A DNA stretch of 64,000 bases from an uncultured Clostridia bacterium. GTDB taxonomy: Bacteria > Bacillota > Clostridia > Monoglobales > Monoglobaceae. The stretch covers positions 15,743 to 79,742 of the forward strand of contig CAJTWN010000008.1 of NCBI GenBank assembly GCA_910580105.1. The letters are read 5' to 3'. Below, piece after piece: positions 26,247-34,555 of the stretch. A model generated the notes under the pieces. That model was not told the DNA's origin, searched no databases, and was given only the letters and a program-made list of their open reading frames with translations. Numbering within the stretch: position 1 is the stretch's first letter; every line of letters begins with the position of its first letter. Position numbers and translations under genes: made by a program.

Positions 26247-26471
26247 TTGGATGATTTGTTTGAAAAAATGAAACAGTATGCAAATTGTAAGTATATATCA
26301 GATTTAAAATTTGGAGATGCAAACAAAACAGCAAAAAAAATGCTGAAAGAAATAGATGTGACTGAATACTCTTTATCCACTCTAAATGATGTTGCTGAGT
26401 ATTTATTCGAAAACAAACAAACTTTTCATAATATTCAACAGGCAAGCATATTTTTCAAAACATACAAATAA
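26247..26471 (+). CDS. Small hypothetical protein downstream of the switch
   Basis: 74 aa, with no signal peptide or membrane helix. It is rich in Lys, Asn and Phe and predicted mostly helical (MDDLFEKMKQYANCKYISDL). It begins with TTG behind GAGG at eight to nine bases; the nearby ATG 26251 is in another frame and ends after a few codons. I do not recognise a family. It is the only gene between the candidate switch and the next terminator, hence the likely output gene. It may be non-coding 5' DNA of a regulatory RNA instead. Confidence 0.55.
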   Translation: MDDLFEKMKQYANCKYISDLKFGDANKTAKKMLKEIDVTEYSLSTLNDVAEYLFENKQTFHNIQQASIFFKTYK

Positions 26472-26487
26472 AAAATACTGTGTTACT

Positions 26488-26570
26488 TTATCAGGTATCC
26501 CCCCTCCTTTCAGACTTATCTGATAACGTCTTTCGATACAGACAGCCATTCATATGCGGCTGTCTTTTTT
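26488..26570 (+). ncRNA. Candidate regulatory RNA module: C-rich hairpin with anti-Shine-Dalgarno loop plus terminator
   Basis: TTATCAG (26488-26494) pairs with CTGATAA (26520-26526). The 25-base loop contains a run of C followed by CCTCCTTTC (26503-26511), identical to the 16S rRNA 3' anti-SD core. A terminator hairpin comes 13 bases later. Exposed C-rich loops before a terminator are typical of Firmicute sRNAs such as RoxS/RsaE. It could be released from the 3' UTR of the 74-aa gene transcript; no strong promoter of its own is seen. Confidence 0.35.
26540..26570 (+). terminator. Terminator after the 74-aa gene
   Basis: Stem AGACAGCC with GGCTGTCT and a 10-base loop, then TTTTT. It closely resembles the terminator at 63726-63757. 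Confidence 0.85.
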
Positions 26571-26667
26571 ATTAAAAAATTTTCTCTTTTTTTGAATTAA
26601 TAAGAAACGCAATGATTGCTTGGTTTTATTTTATTAACATATTTCACTAACTTTTAATTTCCCAGAC

Positions 26668-26696
26668 TTGACATAGAGGCTTACAATTGATACCAT
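26668..26696 (+). promoter_or_regulatory. Sigma-A promoter for the oligogalacturonate-lyase-like gene
   Basis: TTGACA (26668-26673), 17-base spacer, TACCAT (26691-26696), about 20 bases before the AAAAGGAG box. Confidence 0.7.
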
Positions 26697-26718
26697 AGCT
26701 AGAAAAGGAGATGATTTC

Positions 26719-27864
26719 TTGAATCCATTAAAATCCTGCCTGGGCGGAAAATTACTTAAACCGGAAAAAGATGAAGTTACAGGCGTTATATCTTACAAAT
26801 TATACAATCCCGATAATCGAATACAGCAAAACTTTTATTTCACATCTGTAAGCATGTCTTCAGATGATAGATTCCTTATCTATATCTCCTCAACACCTGA
26901 CGACAAGAAACAAAATCTTTGGATTGCAGACTTTCAATTAGAAGAAACAAGACCTCTGACAACAAAAGGATTTGATGTCGAGTCCTGTGTTTTGGATGAA
27001 AAAAGGGGCAAGGTATGGTACGCAAGAGACGGCGTATGTTATGGCGTAAACATCGAAGACAAGACCGTTGGCCGGGAGGAAAAGCTGTTTGAATTCCCTG
27101 CTGAAATTTCAAATGGCCGACCTGTAAAAACCTTCAGCAACCATCTTTCTTTTAACGGAGAAAACAATCGGGTCGCATACAGCGGAAATGTAGGAAAATA
27201 CTGGTATGTGGGCTATTATGACCTTGAAACAAAGCAGCACACAATTTTTCACAAATCCATCGGAAAAGCAACACATGTACAATATGCACCTGACAACAGC
27301 AACAGAATTTTATTTTGTCACGACTGGTGGCAATCCGAAGAAACCGGCGAAAAACATACCTGGGATCACCGTCTTTGGCTGTATGATGATAGCCTGAAAG
27401 AGGTAAATCCCATCTACTATCATGAGCATGAAATGGATGTTTCCCACACACCTTTTCATGAATTTTGGAAAAAGGACGGCGCCTGTATCTATTTATGTGA
27501 TATTCCGCACGGCGTTGTAAAGCATAACCCGGCAGAACCTGACAAATATGAACTGGTATGGGAAGGACGACATGCACATGCGCACTGTGATTCCACCGGA
27601 ACGCACTTTGTTTCAGATATAAATACCTATGCGTGGGTAGACGGTACACTCAGCAGTATAGCATATTTTAATAAAGAAACCGGAAAAGAAGGATATATTT
27701 CTCTTACCGTCCCACCGGCAATGAAATTTCCCAATAAAGATGGACGTCATTATCACCCGCATCCGCATCCGACCTTCTCTCCCTCCGACAGATGGATTAT
27801 ATATGGAAATACCAAACATTCACAGATGAATCTAAGCATTGTTGACTGTGAAGACATTTTTTAA
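26719..27864 (+). CDS. Beta-propeller protein, oligogalacturonate lyase-like (PL22-related)
   Basis: 381 aa of repeating beta-propeller blades (VSMSSDDRFLIYIS, VQYAPDNSNRILFCHDWW). It has the His-rich C-terminal signature GRHYHPHPHPTFSPSDRWIIYGN typical of oligogalacturonate lyases, plus further His/Asp positions (HTWDH, GRHAHAHCDSTGTHFVSD). There is no signal peptide, so it is cytoplasmic. It begins with TTG behind AAAAGGAG at eight bases. Real lyase activity on unsaturated pectin fragments is plausible but unproven; there are no other pectin genes nearby. Confidence 0.75.
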   Translation: MNPLKSCLGGKLLKPEKDEVTGVISYKLYNPDNRIQQNFYFTSVSMSSDDRFLIYISSTPDDKKQNLWIADFQLEETRPLTTKGFDVESCVLDEKRGKVWYARDGVCYGVNIEDKTVGREEKLFEFPAEISNGRPVKTFSNHLSFNGENNRVAYSGNVGKYWYVGYYDLETKQHTIFHKSIGKATHVQYAPDNSNRILFCHDWWQSEETGEKHTWDHRLWLYDDSLKEVNPIYYHEHEMDVSHTPFHEFWKKDGACIYLCDIPHGVVKHNPAEPDKYELVWEGRHAHAHCDSTGTHFVSDINTYAWVDGTLSSIAYFNKETGKEGYISLTVPPAMKFPNKDGRHYHPHPHPTFSPSDRWIIYGNTKHSQMNLSIVDCEDIF

Positions 27865-27901
27865 TTAACCGGTATAGTTTATGGTAGCTCATATGCCATA
27901 A

Positions 27902-27933
27902 AATGCCGCACGGATGTATATCGTACGGCATTA
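27902..27933. terminator. Bidirectional terminator between convergent genes
   Basis: Stem AATGCCG(C)ACG with CGT(A)CGGCATT, with T- and A-rich flanks. Confidence 0.75.
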
Positions 27934-27940
27934 ATTTATC

Positions 27941-29563
27941 TTATATCAATTTTACATCTTCGTACACAGAAGTAATATCAAACAGCATTTTTCTGTTATA
28001 GTCTGCCATATAACAAATCCCATCCGCATATTCAAACCGGATTTTCTGCGGATCATTTTCAATCTGAAACACTTTTCGAAAATATTCATTCCGCAAAAGA
28101 GTTGTCACCCTTTTCTGAAACCCCTCCGGACGAACCGGTCTTGAAAATGCCGGCATTGGCCAATTTTGATTATGTAAAAGGAAATCTTCTACCAATGCCT
28201 TCCAAATATGGTCGCCATATTTCTCATAAAGGATCGTATACCAATTCTGTCGTTTTACCTTCCCCATACGAGTCTGTTCCTTATAAAGAGCGCCCAGTTC
28301 TTCAAATTTTTCAAATGCCTTTTCTTCTGTCAAAACTGCAATTGTCCTTGCAAAAATCCCACTGTTATAAAAAAGCTCCACTGCTTCTTCTATTTCTTTC
28401 AGATGTAATATTTCCTGATAAGAAAGCCATTGGGTTGCAATTACCTCATAAGGTGGAAAATCAACAGCTGTAATCCCTTTAAATTCTTCAATCGGCGTAC
28501 CGCTGAGCACCTTCAGAAAACCGAGCTGTAACATTTGTGGCCGCAACGCGTAGACATCATTAAAAGATTTACGAAAAGACTGCATATCCTCAAAGGGAAG
28601 TCCGGCAATCAAGTCCAGATGGATGTGCATATTGCCGGCCTCCACCAGTCTGCGGATATTTCGTTCAGCCCGCTCCGCATTCCAGCCGCGGCCAACCGAC
28701 TCCAATGTTTTGGAATTTGTACTTTGCACTCCAATTTCCAGCTGGAACATTCCTTTGGGCGCAGAGGACAACAAGAGGATAAATTCATCTGTCAAAATCT
28801 GCGGTTCAACTTCCATATGAACACAGGTCTTTTTACTGTGGGCAAGTATAAAACGCACAATTTCTTCCGCACGTTTTGCATTACAGTTGAATGTCCGGTC
28901 AACCAATTTTATAAGCGGTACTTCCATTTCAAAAAAAGTAAGCAGACCCTGCTTTACATATTCCAGCGGAAAAAAGCGCACCTTATGTTCCGCCGCCGAA
29001 AGACAATAAGCACAATTGAACGGACATCCCCTGGAAGTTTCAAAATAAATCAGCTTATTTTTCAGGCTTTCTATATCCTCCCGGGTATAGGGAAACACCA
29101 CCGTGTCAAGTTCCATCGGCGGCCGCGGAACAAACTTTCCATTTTGGGTCACAACCCCGGGAATCCCTTCCAGGCACTTTCCTTCCTGCACTGCCTTTAA
29201 CAATTCTCCCAGGGTGATCTCCCCCTCTCCATGGAGGATACAGGTAATAAAATCATATTGTAAAAGCAATTTTTCAGCATTATACCCAGCTTCCGGACCG
29301 CCAAGTACAATATGGACATGAGGCAGCGCACACTTTACCATCTGCGCCAATTTCAATGTCATTTCTATATTCCAGATATAGCAGGAAAAGCAATAAACCT
29401 GCGCATTTCTTTCGCACAATTCCGCATACATATCGCCCAACCGGTCATTGATGCTGAATTCAGCAAGTTCTATATCAAACTGAGAATTATATGCCTTTAA
29501 ATATCGGATTGCAAGAGAGGAATGGCTGTATCTTGCATTGATTGCCGTTAACACTGTCTTCAT
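27941..29563 (-). CDS. B12-binding-domain radical SAM protein
   Basis: 540 aa. A cobalamin-binding-like N-terminal domain (to about 130, with LGGPEAGYNAE) is followed by a radical SAM domain whose [4Fe-4S] cysteines are C180, C184 and C187 in RGCPFNCAYC. A C-terminal domain of about 200 residues resembles DUF4080. The reaction is unknown; related proteins are thought to methylate or rearrange unactivated carbons. The ATG overlaps the DUF896 gene by four bases. Confidence 0.9.
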   Translation of the reverse strand: MKTVLTAINARYSHSSLAIRYLKAYNSQFDIELAEFSINDRLGDMYAELCERNAQVYCFSCYIWNIEMTLKLAQMVKCALPHVHIVLGGPEAGYNAEKLLLQYDFITCILHGEGEITLGELLKAVQEGKCLEGIPGVVTQNGKFVPRPPMELDTVVFPYTREDIESLKNKLIYFETSRGCPFNCAYCLSAAEHKVRFFPLEYVKQGLLTFFEMEVPLIKLVDRTFNCNAKRAEEIVRFILAHSKKTCVHMEVEPQILTDEFILLLSSAPKGMFQLEIGVQSTNSKTLESVGRGWNAERAERNIRRLVEAGNMHIHLDLIAGLPFEDMQSFRKSFNDVYALRPQMLQLGFLKVLSGTPIEEFKGITAVDFPPYEVIATQWLSYQEILHLKEIEEAVELFYNSGIFARTIAVLTEEKAFEKFEELGALYKEQTRMGKVKRQNWYTILYEKYGDHIWKALVEDFLLHNQNWPMPAFSRPVRPEGFQKRVTTLLRNEYFRKVFQIENDPQKIRFEYADGICYMADYNRKMLFDITSVYEDVKLI

Positions 29564-29769
29564 TTGTTTTTCTTGCGGGGAAGTTTATGTTCACTTCCAT
29601 CAACCTCCACAATCCGGACATTTTCCAGCTGAGAACGCAGACTGCTCCGAAACGCTGCAATATATTCTGCCCGCAGTTCTGCCCGTTCCTTTTCTTCTTC
29701 GGGCGTCAGTCCCTCTCCTTTTGCTTTTTTTGCCAAAGCATTGATACGGTCTATTTTATTTTGTTCCAT
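29560..29769 (-). CDS. DUF896 (YnzC-type) small protein
   Basis: 69 aa, helical and highly charged. The family signature is DRINALAKKAKGEGLTPEE followed by AELRAEYIAAFRSSLRSQLENVRIVD-like residues. YnzC of B. subtilis is a SOS-inducible three-helix protein of uncertain function. It is coupled to the radical SAM gene (ATGA overlap). Confidence 0.92.
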   Translation of the reverse strand: MEQNKIDRINALAKKAKGEGLTPEEEKERAELRAEYIAAFRSSLRSQLENVRIVEVDGSEHKLPRKKNK

Positions 29770-29806
29770 TCTTCTTCTCCTTTACTTCTTCAAATCCATA
29801 TTATAC

Positions 29807-29835
29807 ATTATACCGTGTTTTACTTTAATTGTAAA
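29807..29835 (-). promoter_or_regulatory. Sigma-A promoter for DUF896-radical SAM operon
   Basis: Minus-strand TTTACA (29830-29835), 17-base spacer, TATAAT (29807-29812). Confidence 0.75.
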
Positions 29836-29882
29836 GAAAGGAATATTGATTCTGTTCTGCACACGCTCAATTCAAAATAACA

Positions 29883-29914
29883 TTAAAAACAGGTACCTGT
29901 AAAAAGTACCTGTT
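29883..29914 (-). terminator. Terminator after galE
   Basis: Stem AACAGGTAC with GTACCTGTT and T-rich continuation TTTTTAATG on the minus strand. Confidence 0.8.
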
Positions 29915-29962
29915 CATAAATAATTATAATCAAATAAATTTATGATTCGTTGCCGCAACTCT

Positions 29963-30949
29963 TTATTCTTCAAAGCCATTCGGGTGACTTTTGTGCCATT
30001 CCCAAGCAGAACGAATAATCGTTGCCAAGTCATGATACTGTGGCTTCCAGCCCAGTTCTTTTTTCGCTTTATCCGAAGACGCAACCAATACTGCCGGATC
30101 ACCTGCACGGCGCGGTGCAATTTTTGCAGGAATATCAATTCCGGTCACTTTACGGGCCAGTTCCACAACCTCTTTTACCGAAAATCCATTGCCGTTTCCA
30201 AGATTATAGACAGCACTTTTCCCATCTTTACGCATCTTTTCCAATGCAAGCACATGGGCATCCGCAAGGTCAGTAACATGGATATAGTCACGAATACAAG
30301 TGCCATCCGGTGTCGGATAATCATCGCCAAAAATCTGTACACATTCCCGTTGTCCAAGTGCCGCCTGCAAAACAATTGGAATTAAGTGACTTTCCGGCTG
30401 ATGGTCTTCTCCTATTTTACCGCTCATATGTGCTCCGGCAGCATTAAAATACCGAAGCGCCGTATATTTTATCCCATAGGCATTGGCAAACCATTTCAGC
30501 GCCTTTTCCACCGATAGTTTCGTTTCACCATAGGGATTGGTCGGCTCGGTAGGATCGGTTTCCATAATCGGAATATTTCTCGGTTCACCATAAGTAGCCG
30601 CGGTAGAGGAAAAGACAATCTTATCCACACCATATTCCTGCATTTTTGTAATCAGGCATAAAGTCGAAACCACATTGTTATTGTAATACATCAAAGGTTC
30701 CGTTACACTTTCACCCACCTGAGAATCAGCCGCAAACTGGATCACGGATTCAATCTCATTTTCCTGAAAAACCCGATCCATAAACTCGTTGTCTCTAAGA
30801 TCTCCAATCATCAGCTTGCCGCCAAGCACTGCATCCTTATGTCCTTTTTGCAGATTGTCAACAACAACAACCTCCTCGCCTCTGTCCAACAATTCTGCCA
30901 CCGTATGACTTCCTATATATCCTGCACCACCGCAAACCAAAACTGCCAT
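29963..30949 (-). CDS. galE: UDP-glucose 4-epimerase
   Basis: An extended short-chain dehydrogenase (328 aa) interconverting UDP-glucose and UDP-galactose. The NAD-binding loop is GGAGYIGSH (residues 7-15). The catalytic Ser is in FSSTAATYG and the YxxxK motif is YGETK. Single gene with its own promoter and terminator; no other Leloir genes are present. Confidence 0.96.
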   Translation of the reverse strand: MAVLVCGGAGYIGSHTVAELLDRGEEVVVVDNLQKGHKDAVLGGKLMIGDLRDNEFMDRVFQENEIESVIQFAADSQVGESVTEPLMYYNNNVVSTLCLITKMQEYGVDKIVFSSTAATYGEPRNIPIMETDPTEPTNPYGETKLSVEKALKWFANAYGIKYTALRYFNAAGAHMSGKIGEDHQPESHLIPIVLQAALGQRECVQIFGDDYPTPDGTCIRDYIHVTDLADAHVLALEKMRKDGKSAVYNLGNGNGFSVKEVVELARKVTGIDIPAKIAPRRAGDPAVLVASSDKAKKELGWKPQYHDLATIIRSAWEWHKSHPNGFEE

Positions 30950-30979
30950 GATGATACCTCCTTTACGATTTCTATAAAC

Positions 30980-31008
30980 AGTCTACACCATTCGATAAGC
31001 TGCGTCAA
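30980..31008 (-). promoter_or_regulatory. Sigma-A promoter for galE
   Basis: Minus-strand TTGACG (31003-31008), 17-base spacer, TAGACT (30980-30985). Confidence 0.7.
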
Positions 31009-31068
31009 TAAGAATTTTTCACCTTTTTCATCCCAAAATTTTCACATCTCTTCCTATCTATCTTATGT

Positions 31069-31098
31069 AAAAAAGGAAGTGTGCAATGCACACCTCCT
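31069..31098 (-). terminator. Terminator after pnp
   Basis: Stem AGGAGGTGTGCA with TGCACACTTCCT (one G-T pair), then TTTTTT on the minus strand. Confidence 0.85.
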
Positions 31099-31104
31099 AT
31101 GATA

Positions 31105-33201
31105 TTAATTTTCGTCTTCAACAATACGGCGCAGGTTAATTCTGCCTTTATCATCAATTTCGATGACCTCCACCTTTACAGTATCGCCTTCTTTAACCAC
31201 ATCTGTAACCTTTTCCACTCTTCCCTTTGCCAGCTTTGAAATATGAATCAAGCCGTCCTTACCGGGAAGAATTTCAACAAATGCACCAAAATCCATAATT
31301 CTGACAACTTTGCCAACATAAATTTCACCGGCTTCCGGCTCTTTTACAATTGCCTGAATCATTTCATATGCCTTTTCGCCCATTGCCGTATCAACTGCGG
31401 CAATAAATACGCGCCCATCCTCTTCAATATCAATTTTCGCGCCGGTTTCTGCTATAATTCCCTGAATAACTTTTCCACCGCTGCCAATTACATCTCTGAT
31501 TTTATCTACCGGAATCGTCATATTGATGATCTTTGGCGCATAAGGGGAAATACTCTCTCTCGGTTCAGGAATTGCCTTAAGCATAACCTCATCCAGAATG
31601 TAATATCTTGCATTTTTGGTTTGTTCCAGCGCCGTTTTGATGATAGCCGGTGTTAAACCGTCCACCTTTAAATCCATCTGGATTGCCGTTATTCCCTTCT
31701 TGGTACCACCGACTTTAAAGTCCATGTCCCCAAAAAAGTCTTCCAGTCCTTGAATATCCACCATGGTCATAAAGTTATCATCATCCTCAGGATCGGTAAT
31801 AAGACCAACCGAAATACCTGCAACTGGTGCTTTAATTGGAACACCAGCATCCATGAGCGCAAGGGTACTGCCGCAGATACTTGCCTGAGAGGTTGAACCA
31901 TTCGAACTTAATACCTCCGATACAAGGCGGATAGCATACGGGAATTCATCCTCACTGGGAAGAACCGGAACCAATGCACGTTCTGCCAATGCACCGTGAC
32001 CAATTTCACGTCTGCCCGGACCTCTGGACGGACGGGTTTCACCAACACTGTAAGACGGGAAATTATAATGATGTAAATATCTTCTGTATTCTTCATTATC
32101 AAGTCCGTCAATAATTTTTGCATCGCCCAAAGGACCAAGCGTTGCAACTGTCAAAACCTGTGTCTGCCCTCTGGTAAAGAGACCGCTTCCGTGTGCTCTC
32201 GGAAGAAGTCCTACTTCAGAAGCAAGGGGACGAAGTTCCAGAATACCACGGCCGTCCACCCTCTTTTTATCATACATCAGCCAGTTGCGGACAACCGTCT
32301 TCTGCAATTTATACAAGGCTTCATCAATCTGTTCTTTATATTCTTCCTGCGGATATTTCTCTTCAAAGTGGTTATAGACATCCTCATAAACCACCAAAAG
32401 ACGTGCATCGCGCACAGTTTTGTCATCGGTATCCAGAGCTTCTTTCACCTGCTCTTCCGCATATGCACGAAGGTCAGCAAACAGCGCTTCATCGACAACC
32501 ACATGCTCATATTCGAACTTTGGTTTTCCGATTTCATCCTGGATAATTTTGATAAATGCACAGAGTTTTTTAATCTCTTCATGTGCAAACATAATTGCCT
32601 CAAACATTTTATCTTCCGGCACTTCATTTGCTCCGGCTTCTATCATAACAACCTTTTTCTCACTGCCGGCAACGGTCAGATTAAGATCGCTCTTCTCGCG
32701 CTGTTCTTCGGTTGGGTTGATCACCAGCTCTCCGTCAATCATGCCAACATAAACTGCTGCAATCGGGCCGTTAAAGGGAATATCCGAAACAGATACGGCC
32801 ACAGAAGATCCAATCATTGCACAGAATTCCGGTGCGTTGTCCTGCTCAACCGACAAAACAGTAGAAACAATGGACACGTCATTTCTGAGATCTTTTGGGA
32901 ACAGAGGACGCATGGGACGGTCGATTACGCGAGCAGTCAGGATCGCGTTTTCTGAAGGACGTCCCTCTCTTCTGGTAAAACCGCCGGGAATTTTCCCTAC
33001 CGCATACATTCTCTCTTCATAATCAATACTAAGCGGGAAAAAGTCAATCCCTTCCCGTGGTTTATCTGACGCTGTCGCCGTTGTCACAACAACGGTATCA
33101 CCATAGCGAACCAAAACGGCCCCATTGGCAAGACCTGCAACCTTACCAAACTCAAATGACAGCTTTCTGCCCGCAACTTCTGTCTCATAAATTTTTGACA
33201 T
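31105..33201 (-). CDS. pnp: Polynucleotide phosphorylase
   Basis: Phosphorolytic 3'-5' exoribonuclease of the RNA degradosome, 698 aa. Two RNase PH domains are present (FTRREGRPSE and the second active-site block FPSYSVGETRPSRGPGRREIGHGALAERAL). They are followed by KH (IRDVIGSGGKVIQGI) and S1 (GEIYVGKVVRIMDFGAFVEI) domains. It lies downstream of rpsO, the classic arrangement, with a large leader hairpin between. Confidence 0.97.
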   Translation of the reverse strand: MSKIYETEVAGRKLSFEFGKVAGLANGAVLVRYGDTVVVTTATASDKPREGIDFFPLSIDYEERMYAVGKIPGGFTRREGRPSENAILTARVIDRPMRPLFPKDLRNDVSIVSTVLSVEQDNAPEFCAMIGSSVAVSVSDIPFNGPIAAVYVGMIDGELVINPTEEQREKSDLNLTVAGSEKKVVMIEAGANEVPEDKMFEAIMFAHEEIKKLCAFIKIIQDEIGKPKFEYEHVVVDEALFADLRAYAEEQVKEALDTDDKTVRDARLLVVYEDVYNHFEEKYPQEEYKEQIDEALYKLQKTVVRNWLMYDKKRVDGRGILELRPLASEVGLLPRAHGSGLFTRGQTQVLTVATLGPLGDAKIIDGLDNEEYRRYLHHYNFPSYSVGETRPSRGPGRREIGHGALAERALVPVLPSEDEFPYAIRLVSEVLSSNGSTSQASICGSTLALMDAGVPIKAPVAGISVGLITDPEDDDNFMTMVDIQGLEDFFGDMDFKVGGTKKGITAIQMDLKVDGLTPAIIKTALEQTKNARYYILDEVMLKAIPEPRESISPYAPKIINMTIPVDKIRDVIGSGGKVIQGIIAETGAKIDIEEDGRVFIAAVDTAMGEKAYEMIQAIVKEPEAGEIYVGKVVRIMDFGAFVEILPGKDGLIHISKLAKGRVEKVTDVVKEGDTVKVEVIEIDDKGRINLRRIVEDEN

Positions 33202-33237
33202 ATTTTTATCCTCCTTATTATTTTATAAAGGGCGGGC

Positions 33238-33286
33238 TTAGCACTTAAAAAGAGGTATCATCAAAATACATCTTTTTAACTGCTAA
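33238..33286 (-). promoter_or_regulatory. Long hairpin in the pnp leader
   Basis: TTAGCA-C-TTAAAAAGA-G-GTAT faces ATAC-A-TCTTTTTAA-C-TGCTAA around a 7-base loop. That is nineteen paired positions per arm with two single mismatches. It lies about 35 bases upstream of pnp. In E. coli a similar double-stranded leader is cut by RNase III and PNPase to autoregulate pnp; the same role is inferred here. Confidence 0.6.
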
Positions 33287-33314
33287 AATCCATACCCTTT
33301 ATTTGCGAATAGTA

Positions 33315-33350
33315 CAAAGGGCAACCTATAAAAACACATAGGCTGCCCAC
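33315..33350 (-). terminator. Terminator after rpsO
   Basis: Stem GGGCAGCCTAT with ATAGGTTGCCC (one mismatch), then TTTGTACT. The short T run suggests partial read-through into pnp. Confidence 0.65.
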
Positions 33351-33355
33351 ATTTT

Positions 33356-33619
33356 TTAGTGTCTCAAACCGATCTTCTCAACGATTGCACGATACCGGTT
33401 AATATCCTTTTTCGCGAGATAGTTAAGAAAATTACGTCTTACACCGACCATTTTAAGAAGACCTCTTCTGGAGTGATGGTCTTTCTTATGGGTTTTAAGA
33501 TGTTCGTTCAGATGATCAATTCTGTAAGAAAGAAGTGCAATCTGTACTTCCGGAGAACCTGTATCTCCTTCGTGTGTTGCATACTTCGCAATGATCTCCT
33601 GCTTAATGTCCTTATCCAT
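33356..33619 (-). CDS. rpsO: 30S ribosomal protein S15
   Basis: 87 aa. MDKDIKQEIIAKYATHEGDTGSPEVQIALLSYRI and HHSRRGLLKMVGVRRNFLNYL are diagnostic. S15 binds the 16S rRNA three-way junction early in assembly. The start is ATG 33619 with GGAGGTG six bases upstream; the frame reaches five codons further without support. Confidence 0.97.
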   Translation of the reverse strand: MDKDIKQEIIAKYATHEGDTGSPEVQIALLSYRIDHLNEHLKTHKKDHHSRRGLLKMVGVRRNFLNYLAKKDINRYRAIVEKIGLRH

Positions 33620-33710
33620 ATCTTTCACCTCCATAACATATTACCCCCATACAGCTTGGTAGTAGGCGGTGAATCCTCAGCCCCACAACCTAAGCCATAG
33701 GTTGCCAACG
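33620..33710 (-). promoter_or_regulatory. Structured rpsO leader, candidate S15 autoregulatory element
   Basis: The 91 bases between transcription start and rpsO are unusually GC-rich for an intergenic region. They contain CAACCTA/TAGGTTG pairing and a GGGGCTGAGG-rich loop. Leader binding by S15 is known in several bacteria with unrelated structures. Only the position and fold potential support it here. Confidence 0.4.
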
Positions 33711-33713
33711 GAT

Positions 33714-33742
33714 ATATTATCACAAATCCTATAAAGTGTCAA
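33714..33742 (-). promoter_or_regulatory. Sigma-A promoter for rpsO-pnp
   Basis: Minus-strand TTGACA (33737-33742), 17-base spacer, TAATAT (33714-33719). Confidence 0.8.
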
Positions 33743-33992
33743 GGAAAAAATTCCAGGCCGCTGCCGAAAAATTTTGTAAAATCTTCTCTGAAGCATACCT
33801 TTATACTTTTTTAAAACAACCAGAAGAAGCAAAACTTTGCCGCCTGCTTCCGTCCTATCTGTCTTATTATAAAATACCCAACAATCTGTTTTTTACACAT
33901 ACAACGTAAACCACATCATAAAAATTCATAGATAGGTTGCAGAAGTCCACACAATGTGCTATACTGGATTTACTTAAGAAAGGAGGGATATA

Positions 33993-34433
33993 ATGTTAAA
34001 CCAAAAAAGAAGCAGAATATATAAAATCTGGGCGCTTATTACTGCAATCATCTTCTTTGCCGGCGGAATTATACTGGGTTTTGTATTCAAAACAACAGAA
34101 TACACAGGCAGCGGTCTGTTTAGCACCCCAATGGCAGAACAGCATTTTAACTGGTCGCTGATGTTTATACTCTGGTTTAGCGCCATTTTACCGGTGTTGT
34201 CCCTATACGCAATCTATATCCACCTGGACAATCAGGAACAAATGCTTGTTTATTTAAAATCCATTTGCCCGGCAGAAATACCAACGGCCGCATATCATCC
34301 TGCCAGCAAGCACATTTCCACACAGCAGGCACCGTCCAATACCGTTTGGCAGTGTAAAATCTGCGGAACAGAAAATACTGCGGATTCAACTGTATGCAGT
34401 AAGTGCGGCTGGAGTGCGCAACCGGAAAAATAA
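33993..34433 (+). CDS. Two-helix membrane protein with C-terminal zinc ribbon
   Basis: 146 aa. Two transmembrane helices (about 11-32 and 53-75) are followed by a linker and a zinc ribbon, WQCKICGTENTADSTVCSKCGW (CxxC-x10-CxxC). The ribbon is of the zinc_ribbon_2 / double-zinc-ribbon kind found on many small membrane proteins. Function unknown. A strong AAGGAGG box precedes ATG 33993. Confidence 0.75.
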   Translation: MLNQKRSRIYKIWALITAIIFFAGGIILGFVFKTTEYTGSGLFSTPMAEQHFNWSLMFILWFSAILPVLSLYAIYIHLDNQEQMLVYLKSICPAEIPTAAYHPASKHISTQQAPSNTVWQCKICGTENTADSTVCSKCGWSAQPEK

Positions 34434-34451
34434 TGTAAATACTACTATTAT

Positions 34452-34495
34452 CCAAATAGAAAAGGACTGCTGCCACGCGGTCTTTTTCTATTTGG
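34452..34495. terminator. Bidirectional terminator between convergent small genes
   Basis: A stem of about 15 bp, CCAAATAGAAAA(G)GAC with GTC(T)TTTTCTATTTGG. Confidence 0.85.
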
Positions 34496-34555
34496 ATAAC
34501 ACAGTTTATATAAATACCGTTAATCTTCGCGCCTGATTCTCTATACATTCATATT

